From: Armatimonadota bacterium
GTDB taxonomy: Bacteria; Armatimonadota; Chthonomonadetes; Chthonomonadales; CAJBBX01
Assembly: GCA_026392115.1 (NCBI GenBank)
Contig: JAPLCQ010000139.1
Location: 1-46,457 of the forward strand
Direction: 5' to 3'
DNA length: 46,457 nt
Under the pieces are notes generated by a model that was not told the origin of the DNA, did no database searches, and worked only from the letters and a program-made list of their open reading frames with translations. Of this stretch, positions 23,241-32,072 are shown piece after piece. Positions within the stretch are counted from its first letter, which is position 1. Every line of letters begins with the position of its first letter. A program made the translations under genes and the position numbers.

Positions 23241-24800
23241 TCAGTTCATGTTCATGCGCGTCAGCGCGTTGGACGCGATCTGCTGCGCCTCGGCATCGCC
23301 GGACTTGGAGATGGATTCCAAGCCCTGACGCGCCTCGGGGCCACCGATGGCTCCCAGGGCCGTCGCCGCCCAGCGCGCCGCGACCGGACCCGCGGACGCA
23401 GCTTTGACGATGGCCGGGACCGCCGCCTGGCCCTGCTTCGTGAGGCTGCGCGAGGCGTAGTAGCTCACCTGCCCGCCCTTGCCGAGCGCTGCGGCGAGAG
23501 CCGGCTGCGCCGCCGCCCCGATCGCCGACAGGGCGTCGGCCGCGCCGATGGCTCGGGTCGAGTCGGCCGCGCCCAGGCGGGAGACGAGGGCCGAGACCGC
23601 GCCGCTGTTGCCCTCGAAGCCCATGGCTAGGGCGGCCTCGGATGCGACGGTCTCGCTCGAATCGCCCAGTGCGGCGATCAGCGCGGGGTTTGCCTCCGGC
23701 GCGCTGATGCCGGCCAGAGCACGGGCGGCCCGACCTCGCACCACGGGATCGGTGTGCTTCAGCGCGGCCAGCAGCACGGGCAGCGACTTCTTGCCGCCGC
23801 GGGCGAGCGCGCTCACCGCTGCCAACTGAACCTTCAGATCGGCGTCCGATAGGGCCGTATCCAGAGCTTCCAGGGCCGGGCCGGTTGCGATACGGCCAAG
23901 ACCCACGGCGGCCTGGGCACGGGCCTCGTTGTCCTCGGACGGCGTGTTGAGGGCGGCGATCAGCACGTCCTGTCCGGACACGTCGGCGATGAGAGCGATG
24001 GCGCCGATGACGACGCGGCGAACCTGCGGCGAACAGGAGGCCAGCTTGGACTTGAGCCGTGGGATCGGCGTGGCGCTGCCGATCTTGCCCAGCGTGGTGA
24101 TGGCGCCGCTGGCGATGCCGTCATCCTTGTCGTCGACCATGGGCGAGACGGCCTTGACGCACTCCTCAGCCTCGGCGTCGTAGACGGCCAGCACATCGCC
24201 GCCGGTGCCCCGGGCGTTGGGATCGGCCTTCATCAGGGCGACCACCATGGGGATAATCTTCCCCGCGCCCTGCGGCTTGCGACCGTCCAACACCTCGTCC
24301 AGCAAGGCGTCCTTGGCGTCCGGCAGCGCCCGCGAGAGGCGGGTGCGCGCCGCTGCCCGGTCGCTGTCGCCCAACACCTGGAGCGCGGTGACGCAGAGGG
24401 CGCGGACGTTACCGTCGCCGTCCTTGATCCCGTTGGCGACTTCCTGCAGGTTCTCGTCGCTCTTGCCGGCAAGACGGAGCACGCCCACCAGCAACCGGTC
24501 ACGGACGGGGCGGTCAGGGTCCTTCAGGAAAGCGACGGCCTGCCGCGTGGCATCTTTGTCGCCCCAATCCTCCACCGCCTGCACGATCGCCACCCGTCGC
24601 GGCACGGTCTCTCCAGTGATGGAGTCCATGAACTGCTCGCCCTTGACGAGTTCCTTGGCGCCGCTGATTCGGGCGGCAGAGTCGGAACCTGCCATGGAGT
24701 CGACCAGGAAGGCCATGTGGCGGCTGTGCCGGACTGCCAAGCCGATGACGACGGCGACAATGGCGATGAAGATCGCGTAGTTCAGGTACTTGCGGTTCAT
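23241..24800 (-). CDS. Membrane-anchored HEAT-repeat protein
   Basis: A 519-residue protein with one N-terminal transmembrane helix (residues about 6-25) followed by an extracytoplasmic or cytoplasmic solenoid of HEAT-like (PBS-lyase type) repeats of about 31-33 residues. Repeats of the form DxxxxVRxxAxxALxxI run through roughly residues 60-510, for example VRRVVIGAIALIADVSG, VVRGRAARALAGI and ARWAATALGAIG. Such solenoids serve as protein-binding scaffolds. ATG 24800 is chosen because AGGGGGA lies 5 bases upstream; an in-frame codon at 24821 is less likely. The gene is 74 bases downstream of the PP2C gene, and no catalytic motif is visible. Confidence 0.88.
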   Translation of the reverse strand: MNRKYLNYAIFIAIVAVVIGLAVRHSRHMAFLVDSMAGSDSAARISGAKELVKGEQFMDSITGETVPRRVAIVQAVEDWGDKDATRQAVAFLKDPDRPVRDRLLVGVLRLAGKSDENLQEVANGIKDGDGNVRALCVTALQVLGDSDRAAARTRLSRALPDAKDALLDEVLDGRKPQGAGKIIPMVVALMKADPNARGTGGDVLAVYDAEAEECVKAVSPMVDDKDDGIASGAITTLGKIGSATPIPRLKSKLASCSPQVRRVVIGAIALIADVSGQDVLIAALNTPSEDNEARAQAAVGLGRIATGPALEALDTALSDADLKVQLAAVSALARGGKKSLPVLLAALKHTDPVVRGRAARALAGISAPEANPALIAALGDSSETVASEAALAMGFEGNSGAVSALVSRLGAADSTRAIGAADALSAIGAAAQPALAAALGKGGQVSYYASRSLTKQGQAAVPAIVKAASAGPVAARWAATALGAIGGPEARQGLESISKSGDAEAQQIASNALTRMNMN

Positions 24801-24874
24801 CTCGGTCCCCCTGTCGTGCAATTTCGCCGGCGAGATCGCCGTCTCCTGCTTCTGTGGGAATGGCCGGCCGCGAT

Positions 24875-25747
24875 TCAGCGTCGGCCGGTAATGCGCCGGA
24901 TCAGCCTGGCCGCCAGGCCTCGTGGCGGCTCGGGTCTGCGCGGCGGGGTGATCTCGGCCTCATCGGCTCCCACCTCGTCGTCTCCCCCCCGCTCACCCAT
25001 GGTGAGGGCCGCCACCGTCACGTTGTCGTAGCCCCCGCGCCGCAGCGCCAGGTTGACCAGCCTTTGGCACGCCGTCTCCGGGCTGTGCGATGCGGCCACC
25101 AGCTTGCCGATCCGGCGGTCGCTCAGCATGGCGCTGAGGCCGTCGGAGCAGAGCACCAGGGCGTCCCCGTCAGCCAGGGCGACACGAACCTGATCGATCT
25201 CCACGACCGGTGCGCGGCCCAGGGCGCGCGTAAGGACCGAGTGGTACGGGGCCGGATCGCTCCTTCGCCGCACCCTCTCCTCGGGTATCTCCATCTCCTC
25301 CATGAGCGCATGGTCGGCCGTCAGCAACTGCGCCTCGTGGCCCCGCACCAGGTAGGCGCGGCTGTCGCCCACATGCGCGATGGCCGCGTCCGCGCCGCTC
25401 ACCACTGCCGCGGTGCAGGTGGTGGCCATGCGGCCCGGCCCTTCGCCCGAGCGAACCTCGCTCCATATCGCCGTGTTGGCGCCCTGCATCAGCGTCGACA
25501 GCGCCTCCGCCAGTGCGTCGAAGCCGTGGCCCGCGGCGTCCGCCAGGAGCGCGGGAGCGTCCGATCTGAGGTAGTCTGCCGTGATCTCGCTCGCCCGGCC
25601 TCCGCCACCGCCGCCAAGGCCGTCCGCCACGACCAGCAGCCATGCGGCGCAGCCAAGCTCCTCGGGGACCAGGACGACGGCCTGATCCTCGTTGTCCGGC
25701 TTCACGTGGCCCTTGTGGCCGTGCCAGGCGGCATCCATTCGCGCCAC
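24875..25747 (-). CDS. PP2C-type Ser/Thr protein phosphatase
   Basis: A 290-residue PPM/PP2C phosphatase (Stp/PrpC type) that removes phosphate from Ser/Thr residues using two Mn/Mg ions. Metal-site motifs are NEDQ, VVADGLGGGGGGRAS, AIAHVGDSRAYLVR, LVLCSDGLSAML and GGYDNVTV. The catalytic core runs about residues 6-235 and a Pro/Arg-rich, basic tail follows. A partner Hanks-type kinase is not in this window. The start is the GTG at 25747, 21 bases after serA; an in-frame ATG at 25738 is an alternative. The following gene is the membrane HEAT protein, which might be regulated by phosphorylation, but that is inference. Confidence 0.92.
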   Translation of the reverse strand: MARMDAAWHGHKGHVKPDNEDQAVVLVPEELGCAAWLLVVADGLGGGGGGRASEITADYLRSDAPALLADAAGHGFDALAEALSTLMQGANTAIWSEVRSGEGPGRMATTCTAAVVSGADAAIAHVGDSRAYLVRGHEAQLLTADHALMEEMEIPEERVRRRSDPAPYHSVLTRALGRAPVVEIDQVRVALADGDALVLCSDGLSAMLSDRRIGKLVAASHSPETACQRLVNLALRRGGYDNVTVAALTMGERGGDDEVGADEAEITPPRRPEPPRGLAARLIRRITGRR

Positions 25748-25768
25748 TGTCAGCCGCCTACTCGATCG

Positions 25769-27367
25769 TCAGAGCCGAACGACACGCGCCGTCTCCATGC
25801 CGGGCAGCGAACGAATCTTGGCAAGCATCTCGTCCGTCACCGGGTTGTCCACCATCACGACCATCAGCGCCCGTCCACCGACCTTCTCGCGGCCCACGTT
25901 CATGCCGCCGATATTGACCTGGTTAGCGCCCAGGAGCATCCCAACGGCGCCGATCATGCCCGGTTGGTCCGTATGCCGCGTGAAGAGCATGTCGCCTTCG
26001 GGGATGAGATTCACCTCGTAGCCGTCGACGTGGACGATGCGCAGGGCGTTTCGCCCTACCACTACGCCGCAGATGGACTGCTCGCCGTCAGGCATGGTCA
26101 CCTTGACGGTCACCATGGCTGAGTACTCGCCATGGCTCGCGGTGGCGCTCTCGGTGACCCGAATGCCCCTGGCGGCGGCCAGCACGGGCGCGTTCACAAG
26201 GTTCACCGGGTCCGAGAGCATGGGACCGAGGAGGCCCGCCACGATGGCCCGCGTGACGGCGCCCAGCGCGATGCCGTCGAACGTGCCCCGGTAGCTCACC
26301 TCCACGGCGCTGATGGGCCGCCCGCGCCCGTCCAAGTCGCGAGCCAACTGGGTGTGGAGGCTGCCTATCTTCTCGCCCAGCGCCATGTAGGGCTGCGCCC
26401 GCTGCAGGGCTTCCGCCGACAGCGCGGGCATGTTCACCGCGGATCGCGCCGGTTGGCCGTCGAGCACCTCGACGATCTGCTCCGCCACGTCTATTGCAAC
26501 CTTCACCTGGGCCTCGGTGGTCGAGGCGCCGAGATGCGGGGTGACAACGGTCTCGCTCAGCCCGACCAGCGGATGGTCCGGTTCCACCGGCTCCTTGCTG
26601 AACACATCGAACGCCGCGCCTGCGACATGCCCCGAGCGGATCGCCTCGGCCAGCGCCTCCTCGTGGACGACGCCGCCCCGGGCCACATTGATGATGCGAA
26701 CGCCCTTGCGCATGCGGGCCAACTCGGCCTGGCCGATGAGGCCGCGGGTCTTGTCGTTCAGCGGCACGTGGACGGTGATGAAGTCGGCCTTCTCGTAAAT
26801 CTCTTCCAGCGATGTCAGGCGGGCGCCGCAATGCTCGGCGGCGGCATCCGTGGCATACGGATCGTAGGCAAGCACGGTCATTTCAAGGCCACGAGCCCGG
26901 AGGGAGACCTCGGCGCCGATCTTACCCAGCCCGACGATCCCGAGGGTCTTGCCGAAACACTCGGTCCCCACGAAGCGCTTGCGGTCCCACGCGCCGGACC
27001 GGAGGCTCGCATCCGCTTGCGGAATGCGCCGCGCCAGGGCCAGCATCATGGCGATGGTCAGCTCGGCGGCCGCCATGGTGTTTCCATGCGGCGAGTTGAC
27101 GACCACTATGCCTTGCGCCGTAGCGGCTTTCACGTCGATGTTGTCGACGCCGACGCCGGCGCGTCCGATGACCTTGAGCCTCGCTCCGGCCGCGATGACG
27201 GCGGCGGTGACCTTCGTCTCGCTCCGTACCACGAGAGCGTCAAACCCAGGGATGACCTCAAGCAGCTGCTCGGGTGAGAGGCCCGTTTCCGTTACGACCT
27301 CGGCATGCTCGCGCAGTCTGTCGATGCCCTCGCGAGCAATCGGATCGCTAACTAGAACCCTCGGCAT
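25769..27367 (-). CDS. serA: D-3-phosphoglycerate dehydrogenase (long form)
   Basis: A 532-residue long-form SerA, which oxidises 3-phosphoglycerate to 3-phosphohydroxypyruvate, the first step of serine synthesis. The N-terminal substrate domain begins PRVLVSDPIAREGID. The NAD domain carries TLGIVGLGKIGAEV, INVARGGVVHEEAL (Arg) and VVTPHLGASTTEAQ (catalytic His). An intervening domain and a C-terminal ACT domain (NQVNIGGMNVGREKVGG) follow, typical of feedback-regulated long forms. ATG 27367 has AAAGGAG upstream. Codons further upstream in frame lie in the intergenic region and are rejected. The PP2C gene is next on the same strand, 21 bases away. Confidence 0.97.
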   Translation of the reverse strand: MPRVLVSDPIAREGIDRLREHAEVVTETGLSPEQLLEVIPGFDALVVRSETKVTAAVIAAGARLKVIGRAGVGVDNIDVKAATAQGIVVVNSPHGNTMAAAELTIAMMLALARRIPQADASLRSGAWDRKRFVGTECFGKTLGIVGLGKIGAEVSLRARGLEMTVLAYDPYATDAAAEHCGARLTSLEEIYEKADFITVHVPLNDKTRGLIGQAELARMRKGVRIINVARGGVVHEEALAEAIRSGHVAGAAFDVFSKEPVEPDHPLVGLSETVVTPHLGASTTEAQVKVAIDVAEQIVEVLDGQPARSAVNMPALSAEALQRAQPYMALGEKIGSLHTQLARDLDGRGRPISAVEVSYRGTFDGIALGAVTRAIVAGLLGPMLSDPVNLVNAPVLAAARGIRVTESATASHGEYSAMVTVKVTMPDGEQSICGVVVGRNALRIVHVDGYEVNLIPEGDMLFTRHTDQPGMIGAVGMLLGANQVNIGGMNVGREKVGGRALMVVMVDNPVTDEMLAKIRSLPGMETARVVRL

Positions 27368-27458
27368 TAGGTGGCGCACTCCTTTCGTCTGACTCAGTCT
27401 ACTCGAAGCCCGCGGGGGCGGAACACGGACGGGCCGTTCGATAGTCCATAATGAGGAG

Positions 27459-27479
27459 GCCCGACACGGTGTCGGGGCC
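27459..27479. repeat. GC-rich inverted repeat upstream of the prepilin-like gene
   Basis: GGCCCGACAC and GTGTCGGGGCC form near-perfect arms with one extra G, in the 209-base gap between serA and the prepilin-like gene. It would be part of the leader of the plus-strand gene or a regulator site. No promoter of convincing quality was found around it. Confidence 0.4.
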
Positions 27480-27576
27480 ACAGACGCGCCTAACGATGAC
27501 CTTACCACTGCCCCGCGGCGATCCTCCACAGCCGCGGGCGTTGCCGGTTCCGTGGGCCGGAAGGAGCGGCGGCTTC

Positions 27577-28329
27577 ATGCGCCATGCAAACCGATCAGCG
27601 TTCACTCTGGTGGAGCTGCTGACAGTCATCGCCATTATCGCGGTGCTGTCTGCTCTGCTCTTCCCTGTCATGAGCAAGGCCAAGGAAGCGGCGCGGCAGA
27701 CCGCCTGCCTGACGAACATGCAGGAAATCCACACCAAGCTCAGTCTCTACCACCAGGACTATGACGCCTACCCGCCCATGCTCCTCGGCGTCGCCGAGCG
27801 TAGCGACGGCTCGGCGTGGCAGATCGGCGACCCGGCCCCGCCGGTTGCGGCCGCCAACGTGAGGTTCGGCTTCCTGTACCCGGCCTACGTGAAGAGCGTC
27901 TCCTACTTCACCTGTCCCGATGCGGTGACCTACAACGCCGCGACAGTGACGCAGGCCGGCTTTCCCGCGAACTCCGGATATGCCGGATCGGCGACCTACG
28001 GCTCCCACGGGCTCCGCTACGGTCCGGCCGGCACCCCGATCTCCTACTACGCGGTCGACAGCTACGACGCCACGCCCGGGCCCAATGGCTCCTACTGGGT
28101 CGCCTACACTCGCGACTGGAGCGGCGTGACCGCGGATACTCAAAACGACAACCCGTACCAGCTGAAGTTCAACAATCCCGCGCCCGACAAAACGGTGGTC
28201 ACCTGGTGTAACGCGCACGTCACCGTGGCGCACACCGAGATGTGCCCCGTGCTGCTCCTCTCCGGCACGGCAAAGCAGGCGCCCGCCAACAAGGTTCAGT
28301 CGAAGGGGTGGCTTCTGGGGTCCGACTAA
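27577..28329 (+). CDS. Prepilin-like secreted protein (type IV pilin N-terminal methylation domain)
   Basis: A 250-residue protein with a short basic leader (MRHANRSA) and the class III signal FTLVELLTVIAIIAVLSALLF, so it should be cut by a prepilin peptidase and carried by a type IV pilus or type II secretion machine. The residue before the cut is Ala instead of Gly. The remainder (from about residue 45) resembles the large, Tyr/Asp-rich pilin-like proteins (DUF1559-like) abundant in Armatimonadota and planctomycete-like bacteria, although the assignment to that family is uncertain. ATG 27577 follows AAGGAG by 10 bases. Upstream in-frame codons lie in the intergenic hairpin and are rejected. 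Confidence 0.88.
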   Translation: MRHANRSAFTLVELLTVIAIIAVLSALLFPVMSKAKEAARQTACLTNMQEIHTKLSLYHQDYDAYPPMLLGVAERSDGSAWQIGDPAPPVAAANVRFGFLYPAYVKSVSYFTCPDAVTYNAATVTQAGFPANSGYAGSATYGSHGLRYGPAGTPISYYAVDSYDATPGPNGSYWVAYTRDWSGVTADTQNDNPYQLKFNNPAPDKTVVTWCNAHVTVAHTEMCPVLLLSGTAKQAPANKVQSKGWLLGSD

Positions 28330-28333
28330 GGGC

Positions 28334-30499
28334 CTACCGGAACCGGCGCAGCCTGAGTGAGTTGGTCACAACCGAGATTGAGCTGAGCGCCATGGCTGAG
28401 GCGGCCACCATCGGGCTGAGCCGCCCTGCCGCGGCCAAGGGAATGCCCAGCGCGTTGTAGGCCACGGCCCAGAAGAGGTTCTGCTTGATGATGGCCGTGG
28501 TGGCCCGCGCCAGCCGGATGGCGGTCGCCACGCCCCTGAGGTCGCCGCGCACCAGCACCACGTCGGCCGCTTCCGCCGCGATCTCCGTGCCGCCGCTGAT
28601 GGCGACGCCGAGGTCGGCCTGCGCCAGGGCAGGGGCATCGTTGACGCCGTCACCGACCATGGCCACGGGATCCCCCTCGGCCTGAGCCCTCTTCACCGCC
28701 TCGGCCTTACGGCCCGGCAGCACGTGGGCGTGCACGTCGGTGATCCCGCACTGCGTCGCCACCGCCCGCGCGGCCGCCTCATGGTCCCCCGTGAGCATGG
28801 CGACACGTATGCCGAGTCGCCTTATGTCGGCCACCGCCTCGGCGGCGCCGTCGGCCAGGAGATCGGTGACGGCGATCACGCCTGCGTGGCAGCCATCAAC
28901 AGCGACGTGCGCCACGCCGGCGCCGGCCTGTTCGGCCGCGTCGGTGTCGGACGCCAACGCCGGGTCGGCCGCAACGCCGCGCTCCGCCAGCCATCGCCAG
29001 GCGCCCACCAGCACGCGCCGCTCGCCCACCATGCCCTCGACGCCGGAGCCGGCCACCGAGACGAAGTCTGTCGCCCGGCCCAACGCCACCGTTAGATCGG
29101 TGCAGTGGGCCACGATGGCCCGCGCCGTGGGATGCTCCGAAACGGCCTCCAGCGGCCCTGCCAGGGCCAGCAAGGTCAGCCCTGAGGCATCACCCGGTAG
29201 TGCAGAGGCCACGAGTGTGACGGCCATGTCGCCGCGTGTCAGCGTGCCGGTCTTGTCCAGGAGCACGACGCCCACGCCGGCAGCTCGCTCGAGGGCGGCG
29301 CTGTCCTTCACCAGTATGCCCAGTTCCGCGCCGCGCCCTCCGGCGACCATCACTGCGGTGGGAGTGGCCAGCCCCATGGCGCACGGACACGCGATCACGA
29401 GCACCGCCACCGTCGCCAGCAGCGCCTCACCCGGCGAGCGGCCCGCCAGGGTCCATCCAATGCCGGTCAGGGCCGCCGCCACGGTCACGGCAGGCACGAA
29501 GATCGCCGCGGCCCGATCAGCGACACGCTGGACCGGCGCCTTGCTCGTCAGCGACTGCTCCACCATGCGGGCGATCTGAGCCAGCACCGTGTCGCGTCCG
29601 ACCCGGTCGAGGCGGCAGACCAGCGCCCCGCCCCGGCTCACGGAGCCGCCGATGACGCGGTCGCCCGCCTCCTTGGCGACCGGCGCGGACTCGCCGGTGA
29701 CCATGCTCTCGTCGACCAGTGCGCGGCCCGTATCGATCACACCGTCCGCGGGTATCCGGTCACCGGGACGAACGATGACGCGATCACCGGGCGCCAGGAG
29801 CTCGCACGGGGTCTCCACTTCGCCTGCGGCAGTCACGACGGTGGCGGTCCGCGGCCGCAGTTCGAGTAGCCTTCGCACCGAGGCCGAGGCCCGAGACCGG
29901 GCGGCGCGTTCCAGCACCCGGCCCAGAAGGACGAGCGTGATGATGGTGGCGCTGGTCTCGAAGTAGGAGTGGCCCGCGCCGGTCGCCACGGCCCAGACGG
30001 AGTAGCCGAACGCCACGGTCGTGCCGAGGGCGACGAGGCTGTTCATGTCGGCGGTCCCGTGGCGCAGCGAGCGCCACGCCCCGGAGTAGAAGCCCCAACC
30101 GGCGAGGAACTGCACCGGCGCGGTGGCCGCCATCAGCGCCACCTCCAGCCAGAGCGGTCGGCCGTGCATCCACGCCATGCTCACGGCGACCACCGGCAGC
30201 GATAGCGCGACCGCCAGCGCCAGCCGTAGGCGCAGGATATGCTCGGACCGCCGGGCCTCCCGCTCCGCGGCGCCGGTATCTGCCTCTTCGGCCCACATGC
30301 CGTCGAACCCGGCGATCTCCACGGCCTCCAGCAGGGAGCCGCGGTCGGACAACTCAGGCAGGTACTCAACGGAGGCCCGTTCGGTGGCGAGGTTCACGCA
30401 AGCCGACGTGACGCCCGGCACGCGCTGAAGCTGCGCCTCCAGACGGGCCACGCATGCGGCGCACTGCAGACCCTGGATGTCGATGTCGGCTCTGGCCAC
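28334..30499 (-). CDS. copA: Copper-translocating P-type ATPase (CopA-like)
   Basis: A 721-residue P1B-type ATPase exporting Cu(I). In order it has one N-terminal heavy-metal-associated domain (GLQCAACVARLE), the membrane-spanning core with CPC in VIACPCAMGLATPT, the phosphorylation motif DKTGTLTRG, the HP motif in SEHPTARAI and GDGVNDAPALAQADLG. The last helix has the YN...MALSSISVVTNSLRLRR pattern of the P1B-1 subgroup. ATG is absent near the start; GTG 30499 is chosen because GGGAGG lies 5 bases upstream. It begins one base after the NUDIX stop, so it is the third gene of a coupled set. No CueR-type regulator or CopZ is present nearby. Confidence 0.95.
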   Translation of the reverse strand: MARADIDIQGLQCAACVARLEAQLQRVPGVTSACVNLATERASVEYLPELSDRGSLLEAVEIAGFDGMWAEEADTGAAEREARRSEHILRLRLALAVALSLPVVAVSMAWMHGRPLWLEVALMAATAPVQFLAGWGFYSGAWRSLRHGTADMNSLVALGTTVAFGYSVWAVATGAGHSYFETSATIITLVLLGRVLERAARSRASASVRRLLELRPRTATVVTAAGEVETPCELLAPGDRVIVRPGDRIPADGVIDTGRALVDESMVTGESAPVAKEAGDRVIGGSVSRGGALVCRLDRVGRDTVLAQIARMVEQSLTSKAPVQRVADRAAAIFVPAVTVAAALTGIGWTLAGRSPGEALLATVAVLVIACPCAMGLATPTAVMVAGGRGAELGILVKDSAALERAAGVGVVLLDKTGTLTRGDMAVTLVASALPGDASGLTLLALAGPLEAVSEHPTARAIVAHCTDLTVALGRATDFVSVAGSGVEGMVGERRVLVGAWRWLAERGVAADPALASDTDAAEQAGAGVAHVAVDGCHAGVIAVTDLLADGAAEAVADIRRLGIRVAMLTGDHEAAARAVATQCGITDVHAHVLPGRKAEAVKRAQAEGDPVAMVGDGVNDAPALAQADLGVAISGGTEIAAEAADVVLVRGDLRGVATAIRLARATTAIIKQNLFWAVAYNALGIPLAAAGRLSPMVAASAMALSSISVVTNSLRLRRFR

Positions 30500-30500
30500 G

Positions 30501-30989
30501 CTACCCTCCCCTGACACGGCGCTCAAGGGCGTTGGAAGCCTCGACCGCCAGACGGAACATGGCAGCCATCAAGGGATCCCATCGCCAGTAGAGGCCGCAC
30601 ACATCCCGTGGAGCGACCTCGGTCGCGCCCGACGACTCGGAGCCGTCGGGGATCGCCCCCAGCTTTGCCACGATGCCGACGAAGGCCGGGACCTCGCTTA
30701 CCCCATCCGCCGAACCTAGTTCATACACGCCCAGACGTTCCACCGCGGCGAGCGTGGCGCCGACCTCCTCGTACGTCTCCCGGTAGGCGGCGGCAAGGTC
30801 GGTCTCACCGGGTTCCAGACGACCGCTGGGCGTGCACCATCCACGCGGCACCCGGCCCAGCACGAAGCGGCCCTGACGCCACGCGAAGACAACCACCGCG
30901 GCGGGTGGCGGATTGTACGCAGGCGACCGACCGGGCGCGAAGCTCACCGCGCAGTCGTCCCACCACGCGCTCGGCATGGGGCGTGTCAC
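30501..30989 (-). CDS. NUDIX hydrolase
   Basis: A 162-residue NUDIX-family pyrophosphohydrolase. The full NUDIX box is present at residues 56-78: G, then GE, then RETYEEVG in the spacing GX5EX7REUXEEXGU. The remainder carries strands typical of the fold, with Trp-rich N-terminus. GTG 30989 overlaps the signal peptidase stop as GTGA; an ATG four codons later (30977) is an alternative start. The substrate (nucleoside diphosphate derivative, CoA, dinucleoside polyphosphate and others) cannot be assigned. The location between a signal peptidase and a copper ATPase does not explain its role. Confidence 0.92.
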   Translation of the reverse strand: MTRPMPSAWWDDCAVSFAPGRSPAYNPPPAAVVVFAWRQGRFVLGRVPRGWCTPSGRLEPGETDLAAAYRETYEEVGATLAAVERLGVYELGSADGVSEVPAFVGIVAKLGAIPDGSESSGATEVAPRDVCGLYWRWDPLMAAMFRLAVEASNALERRVRGG

Positions 30990-31453
30990 TGCGGCCCGTC
31001 CTGGGCCACCTGACGAACCAACCGGCCCACGACAGCCTCAAGGGGCACAGGCCCGAACGCGCGGCTATCGTCCGACTCGCGCCGATTGTCACCCAGGGCC
31101 ACCAGGCGTCCCGCGGGCACCGTCAGGCAGGATGGCGCGGATCCGGCAGGCGGACGCTCGAACAGGTCGCGCACCTCCGAAAACGCCGCCGCTTCACCAG
31201 GCGACAGGGTGTCGCCCGGCAAGGCCGCAACACGCTTGACGAGGGACTCGTTGCCCTGCGTGAAGACGATGACATCGCCGCGGCGGAGTTCCGCGCCCCG
31301 GACGGCCGTATCAACAATCACCACCTGGCCGTTGGAGAGTCCCGGGGCCATCGACTGGCCGTCCACCACCGTGACCCGGAAACGGGCCACAAGCAGGATC
31401 ATGGCTAGGACCGGTACGGCAACCAGAAGCAGTCGTCCAGCAACACGTGGCAT
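30986..31453 (-). CDS. lepB: Signal peptidase I (S26 family)
   Basis: A 155-residue type I signal peptidase with one N-terminal membrane anchor (about residues 4-24). The catalytic Ser34 lies in VDGQSMAPGL, Lys73 in LVKRVAALPGD, and the late SGDN-type box reads LVALGDNRRESDDSRAFGPV. It is short compared with E. coli LepB but typical of Gram-positive-like forms with a single anchor. ATG 31453 follows GAGGGA by about 9 bases. It removes signal peptides from Sec-exported proteins at the outer face of the membrane. Downstream are the coupled NUDIX and CopA genes. Confidence 0.93.
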   Translation of the reverse strand: MPRVAGRLLLVAVPVLAMILLVARFRVTVVDGQSMAPGLSNGQVVIVDTAVRGAELRRGDVIVFTQGNESLVKRVAALPGDTLSPGEAAAFSEVRDLFERPPAGSAPSCLTVPAGRLVALGDNRRESDDSRAFGPVPLEAVVGRLVRQVAQDGPQ

Positions 31454-31578
31454 ACCGGAACATCCCTCGGCGCGGGTTATGGCGTAGAATGTGGGTCAGC
31501 CCCACGCCACCATACCCTACCGCTTCGGGCTACGGTTCCCTATTGCCGGGATGCGCCGCACAGGCAGGAGTTCGCTGA

Positions 31579-32070
31579 ATGACCCACGAGCAGCTAATGC
31601 AGTACGCACCATACGCGGGCCTCATCGGCCTGGTTCTGGCCGTCGCGGCCGTCGTCGGCCTGGCGATCTGTTCGGCGCGCCTGAGGCGCCTGCGGTCCAC
31701 GCTGGCTGAGGCTCTCGGTGAGTCGGGCGCCGCCACCATCGAGGAGACGCTGCTCAAGCACACCAGCGCCGTCGCGGAGTTGCGCGCCGATCTGAGCCGC
31801 CTCCAGAGGGAGCATACCCAACTCGGCGAGCGCGCCTCCCGAGCGATCAGCCATGTAGGCCTCATCCACTATGACGCCTTCGACGATGTGGGCGGGCAAC
31901 AGAGCTACTCCGCGGTGCTCCTCGATGATCACCGCGACGGCGTGGCGATCACGTCCATCTTCAGCCGCACCAGCGTGCGCGTCTACGCCAAACGCATCGA
32001 GGCCGGTCAGAGCGCGCAGCCGCTGAGCGACGAGGAAGACGCGGCCTTGCGGCAGGCCGGCGGGAAGTAG
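31579..32070 (+). CDS. DUF4446-family membrane protein
   Basis: A 163-residue protein with one N-terminal transmembrane helix (about residues 12-33), a basic/Leu-rich coiled region (about 35-90) and the conserved DUF4446 core VGLIHYDAFDDVGGQQSYSAVLLDDHRDGVAITSIFSR...VYAKRI. The family is uncharacterised; it often neighbours chromosome partition or sigma-factor genes in Firmicutes-like genomes. AGGAG lies 8 bases before the ATG at 31579. Three bases after its stop the sigma-factor gene begins, so the two are probably co-expressed. Confidence 0.85.
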   Translation: MTHEQLMQYAPYAGLIGLVLAVAAVVGLAICSARLRRLRSTLAEALGESGAATIEETLLKHTSAVAELRADLSRLQREHTQLGERASRAISHVGLIHYDAFDDVGGQQSYSAVLLDDHRDGVAITSIFSRTSVRVYAKRIEAGQSAQPLSDEEDAALRQAGGK

Positions 32071-32072
32071 CC

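Noticed and set aside
31485..31490. TAGAAT box before the DUF4446 gene
   Set aside because: A lone hexamer with no -35 partner.
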